Shown piece after piece: positions 1 through 8,829 of a stretch of DNA of 44,572 nucleotides; positions within the stretch are counted from its first letter, which is position 1, and the number at the start of each line of letters is the position of its first letter. The position numbers and the translations under genes are program-made. This DNA comes from an uncultured Clostridia bacterium (GTDB lineage: Bacteria; Bacillota; Clostridia; Lachnospirales; CAG-274). The stretch is from the NCBI GenBank assembly GCA_947589405.1, contig CANQBT010000002.1, forward strand, positions 1 to 44,572, given 5' to 3'. The notes below the pieces were generated by a model that was not told where the DNA came from, ran no database searches, and was given only the letters and a program-made list of their open reading frames with translations.

Positions 1-948
1 CCATAATATCACCAGCCTTATTATTATTCCTGCTCCAAGACAGAGTAAAGACGACAAGTACAAAAGCCTGTTTGCCCTTTTTATATCTTCGGGGCATATT
101 TCATTGACTGCATCGCCTATTGTCGGCTTTTTATGCAGCACTCCGAAATAATACGCATCTCCGGCAAGCCTTAAACCAAGAGCGCCTGCGCATACCGCCT
201 CCGTATGGGCAGAGTTGGGGCTGCTGTGCTTATATCTGTCCCTTATATATATCCTTACTGCATTTTTATGGTCATAGCCCAACAGAAATGAAGCGACCAT
301 CATAAAAAAAGCGGAAAGCCTTGCAGGAATAATATTCATAACATCGTCAAGCCTTGCCGATGCCTTTCCTATACGGATATATTTTTCATCTCTGTAACCC
401 AGCATGGAATCAAGGGTATTTACAGTCTTGTATACCACTCCTCCTGCCGCTCCGAATATAAGCATATAAAACAGAGGAGCTATTACGCCGTCAGAGGTAT
501 TTTCCGCCACAGTTTCAACAGCAGCCCTTGCAATGCCCTTTTCGTCCAGACATTCCGTATCTCTGCCGACTATTCCAGAAACTGCCTTCCTTGCCTTTTC
601 TGTATCTCCACTTTCAAGGGCGCTGTACACAAGAAGGCTCTCTTTATTAAGGGATCTGAGAGCAAGCATATAAAAGCATATTATGCTCTCTGCGGCTATA
701 CCCGCATAAAGGCTTATGCTGTAGGCTATATGCAAAACAATAAGCGCAGCGGCAAGACTTATCCCTATCGTAAGGGCTGCTATTATAATGCCGCCTGCAA
801 TAAGTCCCTTACCCTTGAATATTCCCCTTACCGTCTTTTCCTCAAATGAAATAAGACTGCCTATCCATCTTATAGGATGAGGCAGCAAATAGGGATCGCC
901 TATTATAATATCCAGCAAAAAGCCTGTCACAACAGGAATCACATTCAT
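1..948 (-). CDS. cbiB: adenosylcobinamide-phosphate synthase CbiB/CobD (3' end outside the window)
   Basis: Own reverse-strand reading from ATG at 948: MNVIPVVTGFLLDIIIGDPYLLPHPIRWIGSLISFEEKTVRG..., with the later motif VAENTSDGVIAPLFY. Typical CbiB; open to the window edge. Confidence 0.9.
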   Translation of the reverse strand, partial: MNVIPVVTGFLLDIIIGDPYLLPHPIRWIGSLISFEEKTVRGIFKGKGLIAGGIIIAALTIGISLAAALIVLHIAYSISLYAGIAAESIICFYMLALRSLNKESLLVYSALESGDTEKARKAVSGIVGRDTECLDEKGIARAAVETVAENTSDGVIAPLFYMLIFGAAGGVVYKTVNTLDSMLGYRDEKYIRIGKASARLDDVMNIIPARLSAFFMMVASFLLGYDHKNAVRIYIRDRYKHSSPNSAHTEAVCAGALGLRLAGDAYYFGVLHKKPTIGDAVNEICPEDIKRANRLLYLSSLLCLGAGIIIRLVILW

Positions 949-951
949 TTC

Positions 952-1506
952 TTACTCCAATTTACGTATTACACTTATTTTTCCGCTATCGTATTCACAT
1001 TCATAGCCCTGACCGTTTTTAAGAAGGAAGCTGTAAAAATCCTGACCTGTAAGGGCGCTGAGCACAGCCATGACCGTACCTCCGTGTACCACAAAGGCTG
1101 CTGTGTCACAATCCCGACCTTCCAAAGCCCTTTTAAATGCCGTAACACAGCGTTCTGTAAATTCCTTCTTTGTTTCGCCCTTCGGCACATCGGATTCACA
1201 GTTTGTTTCAAGCCATTTTATGTAGCAAGGCTCTTCCTTAAGCTCTTCATGAGTCTTGTTTTCAAAAATACCGAAATTCATTTCCCTAAGTCCTTCAATT
1301 ATAATATCCGGCGGCTTGTTGTATATAAGCCCCGCAGTTTCAACGCACCTTTTGAGAGGACTTGAAAACACAATATCGGCTTTTGGATATTTCCTTGACC
1401 TTATCTCCTCTGTACCTTCATCGCTTAGACCTTCGTCTGTAACGCCTATAAGCCTTCCCTGAGCATTTCCGTATGTCTTTCCGTGACGAATTAAAATTAC
1501 CTTCAT
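952..1506 (-). CDS. cobC: histidine phosphatase family protein, probable alpha-ribazole phosphatase
   Basis: MKVILIRHGKTYGNAQGRLIG...: RHG motif, plus position between cbiB and cobU. Start trimmed from the longer ORF to MKVILIRHG. Confidence 0.82.
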   Translation of the reverse strand: MKVILIRHGKTYGNAQGRLIGVTDEGLSDEGTEEIRSRKYPKADIVFSSPLKRCVETAGLIYNKPPDIIIEGLREMNFGIFENKTHEELKEEPCYIKWLETNCESDVPKGETKKEFTERCVTAFKRALEGRDCDTAAFVVHGGTVMAVLSALTGQDFYSFLLKNGQGYECEYDSGKISVIRKLE

Positions 1507-1862
1507 TTTATTACCTGCCCGATACCGCAAATTATCCTGACAACGCCTTCGCTTTTTTCCGCCAGTATGCACATACATCTGCCGACGGTTTCTCTGTATA
1601 TAGTATCTTCTCTGTCTATAGGAACGATGCCGCAGCCTGTTTCATCGCCTATTACCGCATCGGCGCTCAGCTCTCTTGTAAATCCTATAGGATCCTTCCC
1701 CATAGCCATGAGTCTTTTCACAACAATGTTGTATTTATTGATAATATCATATTCCTCTATATTTTCTATACTGTCCTTTTCTCCGTTAAATACACGGCCC
1801 TTATGCCTTTTAAGCACATAGCTCAGCTTACTCTGACCGAAGCCTCCCGTATAGAGCATCAT
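1503..1862 (-). CDS. cobU: short CobU-like adenosylcobinamide kinase / adenosylcobinamide-phosphate guanylyltransferase family protein (119 aa)
   Basis: MMLYTGGFGQSKLSYVLKRH...VIGDETGCGIVPIDREDTIYRETVGRCMCILAE. The C-terminal motif is CobU-like; ATGA overlap with cobS stop. Confidence 0.72.
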   Translation of the reverse strand: MMLYTGGFGQSKLSYVLKRHKGRVFNGEKDSIENIEEYDIINKYNIVVKRLMAMGKDPIGFTRELSADAVIGDETGCGIVPIDREDTIYRETVGRCMCILAEKSEGVVRIICGIGQVIK

Positions 1863-2617
1863 ACTACAACACCGCCTATTGCTATGGCAAGCAGGCATAT
1901 AAGCTCTCCCACGCTGATATAAAAGCCTGCCGGATCTCCCGATACTCCTCCGAATTTTTTGAGCACCGTCCTTCTGAAAAAGATCTGGAAGAGAATAAGC
2001 AATACCACCGATACAAGAGAAGGCACAACTCTTGAGCACTCCATAGCTCCGAGAGAGCCCATTATCCACACTACCGTTATAATAGAAGTGACCACCGTCA
2101 TATTGTGTTCGGTAAGTGAATAAAGAAGTCCCGATTTTTTGGAAAACTCTGTGCTTGTAATAAACACCACCGCCATAGCACGCACAAGCACATAAGCAGC
2201 GCATATGCATATGACAGAAGCGGTATCGCCGTAAAGCTGAGTAAAGGCTCCGAAATACAGCAGAAAATATACGATCGTATATATTATGGCAAAGGCTCCT
2301 ATATGTGGATCCGCAAGCACAGCCTGCATTTTTTCCTTGTCCCCATGAGATGAAAGAGCATCGCAGGTATCCATAAAGCCGTCTATGTGAATACCGCCTG
2401 TAAGCACTACGGGGATCACCGCAGCAGCGGAACCGTATATAAAACTGCCTAACCCAAAATATACCGCCGCCATATGCCATGCATATTCAAGCAGCCCAAG
2501 AATAAGACCTATAAGCGGAAACCAGCAGAATATAAATCTCATGTTTTCCTTTTCCCAATCGACTCTTGGCATAGGTATTCTCGTAAATACCGAAAGCGCA
2601 ATTATAAGTGATCTCAT
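1859..2617 (-). CDS. cobS: adenosylcobinamide-GDP ribazoletransferase (cobalamin synthase)
   Basis: MRSLIIALSVFTRIPMPRVDWEKENMRFIFCWFPLIGLILG...GGIHIDGFMDTCDALSS: CobS signature. Start trimmed from ORF 1859..2671. Confidence 0.92.
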   Translation of the reverse strand: MRSLIIALSVFTRIPMPRVDWEKENMRFIFCWFPLIGLILGLLEYAWHMAAVYFGLGSFIYGSAAAVIPVVLTGGIHIDGFMDTCDALSSHGDKEKMQAVLADPHIGAFAIIYTIVYFLLYFGAFTQLYGDTASVICICAAYVLVRAMAVVFITSTEFSKKSGLLYSLTEHNMTVVTSIITVVWIMGSLGAMECSRVVPSLVSVVLLILFQIFFRRTVLKKFGGVSGDPAGFYISVGELICLLAIAIGGVVV

Positions 2618-2630
2618 AAAATCCTCCCTG

Positions 2631-2660
2631 AAAAAAACAGGACTGTCCTTAGGACAGCCC
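2631..2660 (-). terminator. intrinsic terminator downstream of the DUF3793 gene
   Basis: Minus strand: GGGCTGTCC-TAA-GGACAGTCC followed by TGTTTTTTT. Confidence 0.75.
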
Positions 2661-2716
2661 CTATGGTTCATCTTTAAAAATATTATACATTATACTTCTT
2701 TCGGTGTCAAGAATAC

Positions 2717-3253
2717 CTATATGCCTACTACGAATTTTTCAAAGGGCCTTCCCTGACTGAAAAGTTGAGAATATATGCGTGTACATCTGGAATAAATATT
2801 AAATTTCTTTTTTGCCTCCTCTGCATTGCCATATACCTTCCAATATCCGCAAAGCAAAGCGTTTTCTCCCTTGTTCTCAATAAAGCCCTCTACATCTTCG
2901 GGAGGATAGCTCAGAAAAAGACCTATCTCATGAGGGAAGCTTTCGCAGCATACTATCCTTTCCTTAAGATGCTCGATGCGATCAATACAGCCGCCGTAAT
3001 ACCCAAGCCCTTCCATAAGCTCTTTACATTTTGGTCTGCTCAGATCATAGTCAAGCCTTTTTCTGCGATATACATATATAAGGGCAGCCTTCCGTCTTTT
3101 TGCAAGCACGGTCACATATATGTCCCTGTTGTTGAATTTGCCGTTTATACGTCTTATCTCCTCTTCGGCAATGGAAATATCCATATTGAAAATACTGCCT
3201 GTCTTTATTCCTGCAAGAGTAGGCGCACAGAAGCTTATAAGCTTATCCTCCAT
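2717..3253 (-). CDS. DUF3793 family protein
   Basis: MEDKLISFCAPTLAGIKTGSIFNM...: N-terminal CAPTLAGIKTGSLF-type motif characteristic of DUF3793. Confidence 0.85.
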   Translation of the reverse strand: MEDKLISFCAPTLAGIKTGSIFNMDISIAEEEIRRINGKFNNRDIYVTVLAKRRKAALIYVYRRKRLDYDLSRPKCKELMEGLGYYGGCIDRIEHLKERIVCCESFPHEIGLFLSYPPEDVEGFIENKGENALLCGYWKVYGNAEEAKKKFNIYSRCTRIYSQLFSQGRPFEKFVVGI

Positions 3254-3305
3254 GCCATTTCTCTCCTCTCGGTCATACTATATGATAATTATCCCCATTT
3301 ATATT

Positions 3306-3346
3306 AAAAAAATCCGATCGGAGCATTCCGATCGGATCATTTTTAT
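3306..3346 (-). terminator. intrinsic terminator downstream of the MATE gene (possibly bidirectional)
   Basis: TCCGATCGGA-gcat-TCCGATCGGA perfect hairpin with A/T-rich tails on both sides (3313-3322 / 3327-3336). Confidence 0.75.
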
Positions 3347-3362
3347 TTTATCATATATTTAT

Positions 3363-4742
3363 TTATACAGGCTCTGCTCCGTCCTCAGGCAATGACCTTA
3401 TAAACTGAGCGGCTATGGGTATTACTGTTAAAAATGTCATAAAATCCGCAATAGGCTGTGCCGTCTGTACTCCAAGCACACCTATGAAATAAGGCAATAT
3501 GGCTATTATTGGAAGGAAATACAGTCCGCTTCTCAGTATTGCCGTAAATGTGGCTCGTCCGCTTTTTCCTACGCTTTGGAAAAGCATATTTGAGCAGACG
3601 CACACAGGCTGTACAAAAAGAGCAAGACAATGTACCCTCATTGCAAGAGTTCCTATTTCTATAACGGCAGGGTCATCTCTGAACACGGATATGACTCCCC
3701 CTGAGAATATAAGCCCTATTACGGCTAATGTACCTATAAGAGTGCCTCCTGCTGCCATTGTGAAGAAATAGCCGTTTTTGACACGTGAGTATTTTCTTGC
3801 GCCATAGTTATAGCCTGCAACAGGCTGGAAGCCCTGACCTATGCCTAATCCCACAGCAAATATAAACATATTTATCCTGCTTACTATACTCATGGCTGCA
3901 ACTGCCGCATCTCCGCCAAAGGCTGCCGCCTGATTGTTAAGAAGCATTGTTGCAATGCTGGCAAAGCCCTGTCTTGCCATAGAAGGGAAGCCTGTCTTTA
4001 TTATTTCCACCAGCTTGCCAAAGGGCCTTCCCAGATTTCTGACAGAAAGCTTGCTCTGTGTTTTGCCGCTAAGAAACATGAAAAGCAGTATTGAAAAGCT
4101 TATGAGCTGTGAAAGAGCAGTAGAAAGACCTGCGCCTGAAATACCCATATGGCATTTGAACATGAATATAGGGTCGCCTATCATATTGAGTATACCGCCT
4201 GTAGTAAGACCTATCATGGCAAAGAAGGCCTTGCCCTCGTATCTCAGAATATTATTGAGCACAAAGCTTGCCGCCATAAAGGGTGCAGACAGAAGTATGT
4301 ACACGGCATAGTCCCTTGCAAACTCCAGTATAGTAGGAGTAGAGCCGAGAAATGTAAGCAAGGGATCCATAAATATAAAACCCAGTATCGTTATAAAAGC
4401 CCCCGAGATAAGAGCAGTCGCAAAGCTGACAGAAGCATATTTGCTGGCATTCTGTGGATCCTTTTGACCCAGATGCCTTGATATGAGGGAGCCTGCGCCC
4501 TGACCGTACATAAAGCCAAAGGCCTGTATTATAGACATAAGACCGAATACGATGCCTGTAGCACCGCTGGCGCTTGTGCTTCCAAGCTGACCTACAAAAA
4601 AGGTGTCAGCCATATTGTATATATTTGTAATAAGCATACTTATAGTAGTAGGTATGCCCAGCTCTATAATAAGTCTTGGTATAGGCGTTTCGGTCATTCT
4701 TTTATACTGAGCGTCAGCGCTTGACATAGTACCTGAAGCCAT
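3363..4742 (-). CDS. MATE family efflux transporter
   Basis: MASGTMSSADAQYKRMTETPIPRLIIELGIPTTISMLITNIYNMADTFFVGQLG...: canonical NorM/MATE N-terminus. Start trimmed from ORF 3363..4820. Confidence 0.93.
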   Translation of the reverse strand: MASGTMSSADAQYKRMTETPIPRLIIELGIPTTISMLITNIYNMADTFFVGQLGSTSASGATGIVFGLMSIIQAFGFMYGQGAGSLISRHLGQKDPQNASKYASVSFATALISGAFITILGFIFMDPLLTFLGSTPTILEFARDYAVYILLSAPFMAASFVLNNILRYEGKAFFAMIGLTTGGILNMIGDPIFMFKCHMGISGAGLSTALSQLISFSILLFMFLSGKTQSKLSVRNLGRPFGKLVEIIKTGFPSMARQGFASIATMLLNNQAAAFGGDAAVAAMSIVSRINMFIFAVGLGIGQGFQPVAGYNYGARKYSRVKNGYFFTMAAGGTLIGTLAVIGLIFSGGVISVFRDDPAVIEIGTLAMRVHCLALFVQPVCVCSNMLFQSVGKSGRATFTAILRSGLYFLPIIAILPYFIGVLGVQTAQPIADFMTFLTVIPIAAQFIRSLPEDGAEPV

Positions 4743-4833
4743 TATATTACCTCCCTCTGTATAAATTGTAAGGCATCTAACAATCTGTGCAAAAAATAAG
4801 CTGCTGCACTTTATAAGCACAACAGCTCTTTAA

Positions 4834-4921
4834 CGGAGTAGGAGAGATTTGAACTCTCGCGCCGCGTTAACGACCTACTCCCTTAGCAGGGGAGCCTCTT
4901 CAGCCACTTGAGTACTACTCC
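4834..4921 (-). tRNA. tRNA-Ser (anticodon GCT)
   Basis: Reverse complement GGAGTAGTACTCAAGTGGCTGAAGAGGCTCCCCTGCTAAGGGAG...GAGAGTTCAAATCTCTCCTACTCCG: 7-bp acceptor stem, GCT anticodon in loop CTGCTAA, long variable arm. No encoded CCA. Confidence 0.95.
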
Positions 4922-5070
4922 ATAGTTCTGATACTGTAATCCACATCAATCACAGTGCTTAATTATTATACATCATAAAAAATATTATGTCAAGAAAATT
5001 TTTATATATCTATGCTATTATAATGCAAAATAACAGCCTGCATAACAGTACCGAATTAAATTTTCCCTCT

Positions 5071-5958
5071 TTATATATATTTATTCACAAACCTTAAAGC
5101 GGTTTTTACGCTTTCTTTTCCAAAGCCTGTACGGATCCCCCTCACATATTCGCTGTCGGTATGAGATGTGACCCATGCAAGAAGCTGTATCCTTCTCAGC
5201 AAAATAAATGTATCGGCTATTTCCTTATCCTCGTCACAAAGGGCGGATATTGTTTCATAGCCCATAAACCATGCATTTTTAAGGGCTTCTATATTTTGGG
5301 AATTTTCCATAAAGCTGAGAGCGGAAGCCAGATCCTGAATAAAATATCCGTAACCGCAGTCGTCAAAGTCTATGGCATAATATTTGCCGTTTTCAATTAT
5401 ATTCGTGATCCTAAGATCTGCATGGATAAGTCCGTACTTTTTGGAATCATAGCTTCTTATATTGTTTTCTGCAATGCTCAGAGCCCTTTCTGTTAAGTCA
5501 ATATCCTCTTGTGAAAGCTCTGTATTTTCACGCCAATCTCCCCATATACCCTTTTTACCTGTCATATTTTCCATACTCCACACAGGGCGGTCAAGGTCTG
5601 CGTATGCAAATCTATGGAGAAGAGCCGCTGTTTTCCCTATGTTGTAAAGCGCCCATTCATCGTTGTATTCAGGCATTTTTCCCTCTATATATCTGAAAAA
5701 TACGCAAAAATAGCCCTCTATCTCCAGTATCCTTGACACAGGCTGCGCATAGCTCACGCCCTTTATCATGCTCAGCCATTCAAGCTCAGACTCAAGCTGT
5801 GAGCGTGTTCTGTAGCCCTTCCGTGATATTCTGAGAGTATAAAGAGGCACATTTTCTTTTATAATAATGTAGGTCGTATTTTCTGAGGTCTGATGAAAAA
5901 CAGGGGTACAGTCTTTAAAGCCTGCTTTTTCAAGAGCCTTTTCTGCAATTTTGATCAT
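5071..5958 (-). CDS. phosphotransferase enzyme family protein (APH / homoserine kinase type II-like)
   Basis: YGLIHADLRITNIIENGKYYAIDFDDCGYGYFIQDLASAL: catalytic HxDLxxxN and DFDD motifs. Confidence 0.85.
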   Translation of the reverse strand: MIKIAEKALEKAGFKDCTPVFHQTSENTTYIIIKENVPLYTLRISRKGYRTRSQLESELEWLSMIKGVSYAQPVSRILEIEGYFCVFFRYIEGKMPEYNDEWALYNIGKTAALLHRFAYADLDRPVWSMENMTGKKGIWGDWRENTELSQEDIDLTERALSIAENNIRSYDSKKYGLIHADLRITNIIENGKYYAIDFDDCGYGYFIQDLASALSFMENSQNIEALKNAWFMGYETISALCDEDKEIADTFILLRRIQLLAWVTSHTDSEYVRGIRTGFGKESVKTALRFVNKYI

Positions 5959-5959
5959 A

Positions 5960-6529
5960 TCAGAATACTATAATGTTCCCTACTATTGCCGCTATGGCAA
6001 TATAGAAAACAGGGTGTTTTTTAAATTTCATCATACATATAAGGAGTATTGCGCCGAATATTACGGACTTTATTTTGAACAGATCCGTAAAACTGCCTGT
6101 TTCCTGAAAGAGAGGTATATTCATAAGTGCTTCCTTTATTACTACAAAGGCAGCCGCCATTATAAGTCCTATTGAAGCGGGACGTATACCGTAAAATACA
6201 TTCTGCACAACGGTACTGTCCTTGAATCTCTCCAGAAACTTTGCAACTATCACTATTATTATGACAGAAGGCATAACAAGACCTATGGTAGTGGCAACGC
6301 CTCCAAGAGGACCTGCTATTATATTGCCTACATAGGTAGCCATATTTACGCCAAGCGCTCCGGGAGTAGACTCTGATACTGCCACCATGTCCAGAAGCTG
6401 AGAACGATTTACCCAATCCGGGTGAGTCACCGTAAGGTCGTAAAGAAAGGGAAGTGTAGCCAGACCTCCGCCTATGGCAAAAAGACCTATCTTGAAAAAT
6501 TCTATTATCAAAAGAATAAGCTGTGTCAT
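5960..6529 (-). CDS. chromate transporter (short CHR domain)
   Basis: FFKIGLFAIGGGLATLPFLYDL...VAVSESTPGALGVNMATYVG: CHR family motifs. Confidence 0.9.
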   Translation of the reverse strand: MTQLILLIIEFFKIGLFAIGGGLATLPFLYDLTVTHPDWVNRSQLLDMVAVSESTPGALGVNMATYVGNIIAGPLGGVATTIGLVMPSVIIIVIVAKFLERFKDSTVVQNVFYGIRPASIGLIMAAAFVVIKEALMNIPLFQETGSFTDLFKIKSVIFGAILLICMMKFKKHPVFYIAIAAIVGNIIVF

Positions 6530-7068
6530 TTTTCAGCCCCCTTCCATTTGCCTATGAAATAGCCTGCAATACCTGAGCATGCTATGAATATAACGGGACT
6601 TAATGGCGTAAATGCCGAAAGGACAAATACAATAATGCATATGACCAGTCCCGTCTTGTCCTTTACGGCGCTTTTCCAAAGCTTTACCGTTGCGTTTATT
6701 ATAAGCACAGCAACGCATATTCTTATGCCCGAAAACGCTCTTTCCACAAATGTAATATGGGCAAAGTTCTGCAAGAGTGACGAAATTATCATTATTATAA
6801 TAATGGAAGGCGTTACAAAGCCTGCCGTAGCGGCTATGGCGCCTGGAATGCCGGCTCTCTTGTTGCCTATAAATGTAGACGTATTTACCGCTATAACGCC
6901 GGGAGTACATTGACCTATGGCATAGTAATCCATTATCTCTTCCTTTTTTGCCCAGCCTTTCTTTTCTACTATTTCAGCCTCTATAATAGGAAGCATTGCA
7001 TAACCTCCGCCGAAGCATACGGCTCCCATTTTGCAGAATACCCAGTATAATTCAAGCAGTTCCTTCAT
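6526..7068 (-). CDS. chromate transporter (short CHR domain, partner subunit)
   Basis: FCKMGAVCFGGGYAMLPIIEAEIVEKKGW...AIGQCTPGVIAVNTSTFIG: CHR motifs. Overlaps the preceding gene by 4 nt. Confidence 0.9.
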   Translation of the reverse strand: MKELLELYWVFCKMGAVCFGGGYAMLPIIEAEIVEKKGWAKKEEIMDYYAIGQCTPGVIAVNTSTFIGNKRAGIPGAIAATAGFVTPSIIIIMIISSLLQNFAHITFVERAFSGIRICVAVLIINATVKLWKSAVKDKTGLVICIIVFVLSAFTPLSPVIFIACSGIAGYFIGKWKGAEK

Positions 7069-7219
7069 ATATATTCTCCTTATATTATGATTACAATTAT
7101 GTTATCCCATATTTTGACCAAAGTCAATTGCATTTTTTAATCTTTTTCTAATTTAACACATATTTTATTTTAATTTAACGCTGGTATCATATTGTCATAG
7201 CAAAGGAAAGAGGTGCTCT

Positions 7220-7957
7220 ATGGCTAAGGAAATATTCAACAGAGTTGAAGAAAAATATATTATTGACAAAAAACAATACGAACATATACTGGGAGAGCTT
7301 GAAAAATATGCCTATGCTGACGAATACAGCAGAAACGGAAGCTTCTATCCCATATCCAACATATATTATGACACAGAGGATAACAATCTTATAAGGACTT
7401 CTCTTACAAAGCCTGTGTATAAAGAAAAAATAAGGCTCCGCTCCTACGGTACTCCAAATATGGATTCAAAGGTATTTCTTGAGTTGAAGAAAAAATATCA
7501 CGGCATTGTGAACAAAAGGCGTACCGCTCTTATGCTTAGTGAAGCCTACAGCTTTGCCAATACGGGAGAAATGCCTGATATAAAGGACTACATGAATATT
7601 CAGGTAATAAAAGAGCTTGAATACAGTATAAAGCACTACGCCATTATGCCTAAGGTATTTCTTTCATATGAAAGACAGGCGTACACAGGGTCACAGGACA
7701 AAGACCTGAGAATAACCTTTGACAAAAACATTATTTCCAGACGTGAGGATATAAGACTGGAATACGGTGTATTCGGCGAAAGAGTCATACCAAAAGACAC
7801 TATGATAATGGAAATAAAATATATGGACAGAATGCCCTTATGGCTCATTGCTCTTTTAAGACATCACGACCTTGAAAAAACGTCATTTTCCAAATACGGT
7901 ACAGAATATGAACACTATTTGAAATATGGAATAAAGGAGAGAAAATTATATGCTTAG
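7220..7957 (+). CDS. polyphosphate polymerase domain-containing protein (VTC domain)
   Basis: FNRVEEKYIIDKKQYEHIL...ISNIYYDTEDNNLIRTSL...YKEKIRLRSYG...VFLELKKKYHGIVNKRR...IMEIKY: VTC/PF09359-type tunnel motifs. Confidence 0.9.
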   Translation: MAKEIFNRVEEKYIIDKKQYEHILGELEKYAYADEYSRNGSFYPISNIYYDTEDNNLIRTSLTKPVYKEKIRLRSYGTPNMDSKVFLELKKKYHGIVNKRRTALMLSEAYSFANTGEMPDIKDYMNIQVIKELEYSIKHYAIMPKVFLSYERQAYTGSQDKDLRITFDKNIISRREDIRLEYGVFGERVIPKDTMIMEIKYMDRMPLWLIALLRHHDLEKTSFSKYGTEYEHYLKYGIKERKLYA

Positions 7958-8630
7958 TTCATTTATGCAATCGCTGAATACGGATATTTCACCTGTGATG
8001 GCAGTTGAAACAATAGCCGTTTCATTTATACTGGGACTTATGATAAGCCTTACATATATGCTCACCGCAGAAAAGGAAAACTACAGCCAAAGCTTTTGCT
8101 ACACCCTTGTAATAGTGCCTGTAGCTGCTTCAATAGTGATACAGCTAATAGGCAACAGCATAGCTTCGGCTCTCAGCATAAGCGGAGCCTTTGCTCTTAT
8201 CCGTTTCAGAAGTGAACCGGGAAATCCCAAGAATATATCCTATATATTCGCTACCGTAGCGGTAGGTCTTGCCTGTGGCTTAGGCTATTACATATACGGT
8301 CTTGTTTTTACGGTTTTTCTCTGTCTGCTTATGTTTGTCCTTACAAGGTTTAATTTTGGAAACAGAAGGATAATGGATAGGAAGCTTAAGATACTTATTC
8401 CCGAAAACCTTGATTATGAAGGAGTGTTTGACGATATTCTGAAAAAATTTACAATAACTCATGAGCTTGTGAGAGTCACTACTCTGGATCTCGGAAGTAT
8501 ATACGAGCTTGACTACAAGCTTGTTATGAAGCAGAACGGCAAAACAAAGGAATTTATAGACGAGCTGAGATGCCGAAACGGAAATCTGTCCGTTTCATTG
8601 TACCTTGACGGAAGAAAGGGAGAGTTTTAA
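7950..8630 (+). CDS. DUF4956 domain-containing membrane protein
   Basis: Multi-TM N-terminus with GNSIASALSISGAFALIRFRSEPGNPKNISYIFATVAVGLACGLG, overlapping the VTC gene by 8 nt. Typical DUF4956 partner. Confidence 0.85.
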   Translation: MLSSFMQSLNTDISPVMAVETIAVSFILGLMISLTYMLTAEKENYSQSFCYTLVIVPVAASIVIQLIGNSIASALSISGAFALIRFRSEPGNPKNISYIFATVAVGLACGLGYYIYGLVFTVFLCLLMFVLTRFNFGNRRIMDRKLKILIPENLDYEGVFDDILKKFTITHELVRVTTLDLGSIYELDYKLVMKQNGKTKEFIDELRCRNGNLSVSLYLDGRKGEF

Positions 8631-8638
8631 TATAAAAA

Positions 8639-8667
8639 AAGCTGCCGCAATGTGGCAGCTTATTTTA
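8639..8667 (+). terminator. probable terminator after the DUF4956 gene
   Basis: AAGCTGCC-gcaatgt-GGCAGCTT followed by ATTTTATG; A-run on the 5' side. Weak T-tract. Confidence 0.55.
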
Positions 8668-8684
8668 TGTTGATCGCTGTTTCA

Positions 8685-8760
8685 GGCGACCGATGATCGC
8701 CCCCACAAGCTATAGCATAGGTTTTGCTCCAATTTGTAGGGGCGTGCATCGCACGTCCGA
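8685..8760. repeat. dispersed palindromic intergenic repeat, family A copy 1
   Basis: ggcgaccgatgatcgcccccacaa...tttgtaggggcgtgcatcgcacgtccg, homologous to 16200-16276. Confidence 0.65.
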
Positions 8761-8829
8761 AAAATATTGTAAAATTGTTCGCATCTCACAGAATACAAAT
8801 AAACAACTCCAACAACAGCCCTATACGCA

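Noticed and set aside
120-305. Plus-strand ORF MSAFYAALRNNTHLRQ...
   Set aside because: Antisense to the cbiB coding sequence that runs off the window edge.
2618-2716. Cobalamin riboswitch upstream of cobS
   Set aside because: Only about 100 nt is available and most of it is the terminator of the preceding gene; no B12-box-like sequence was seen.
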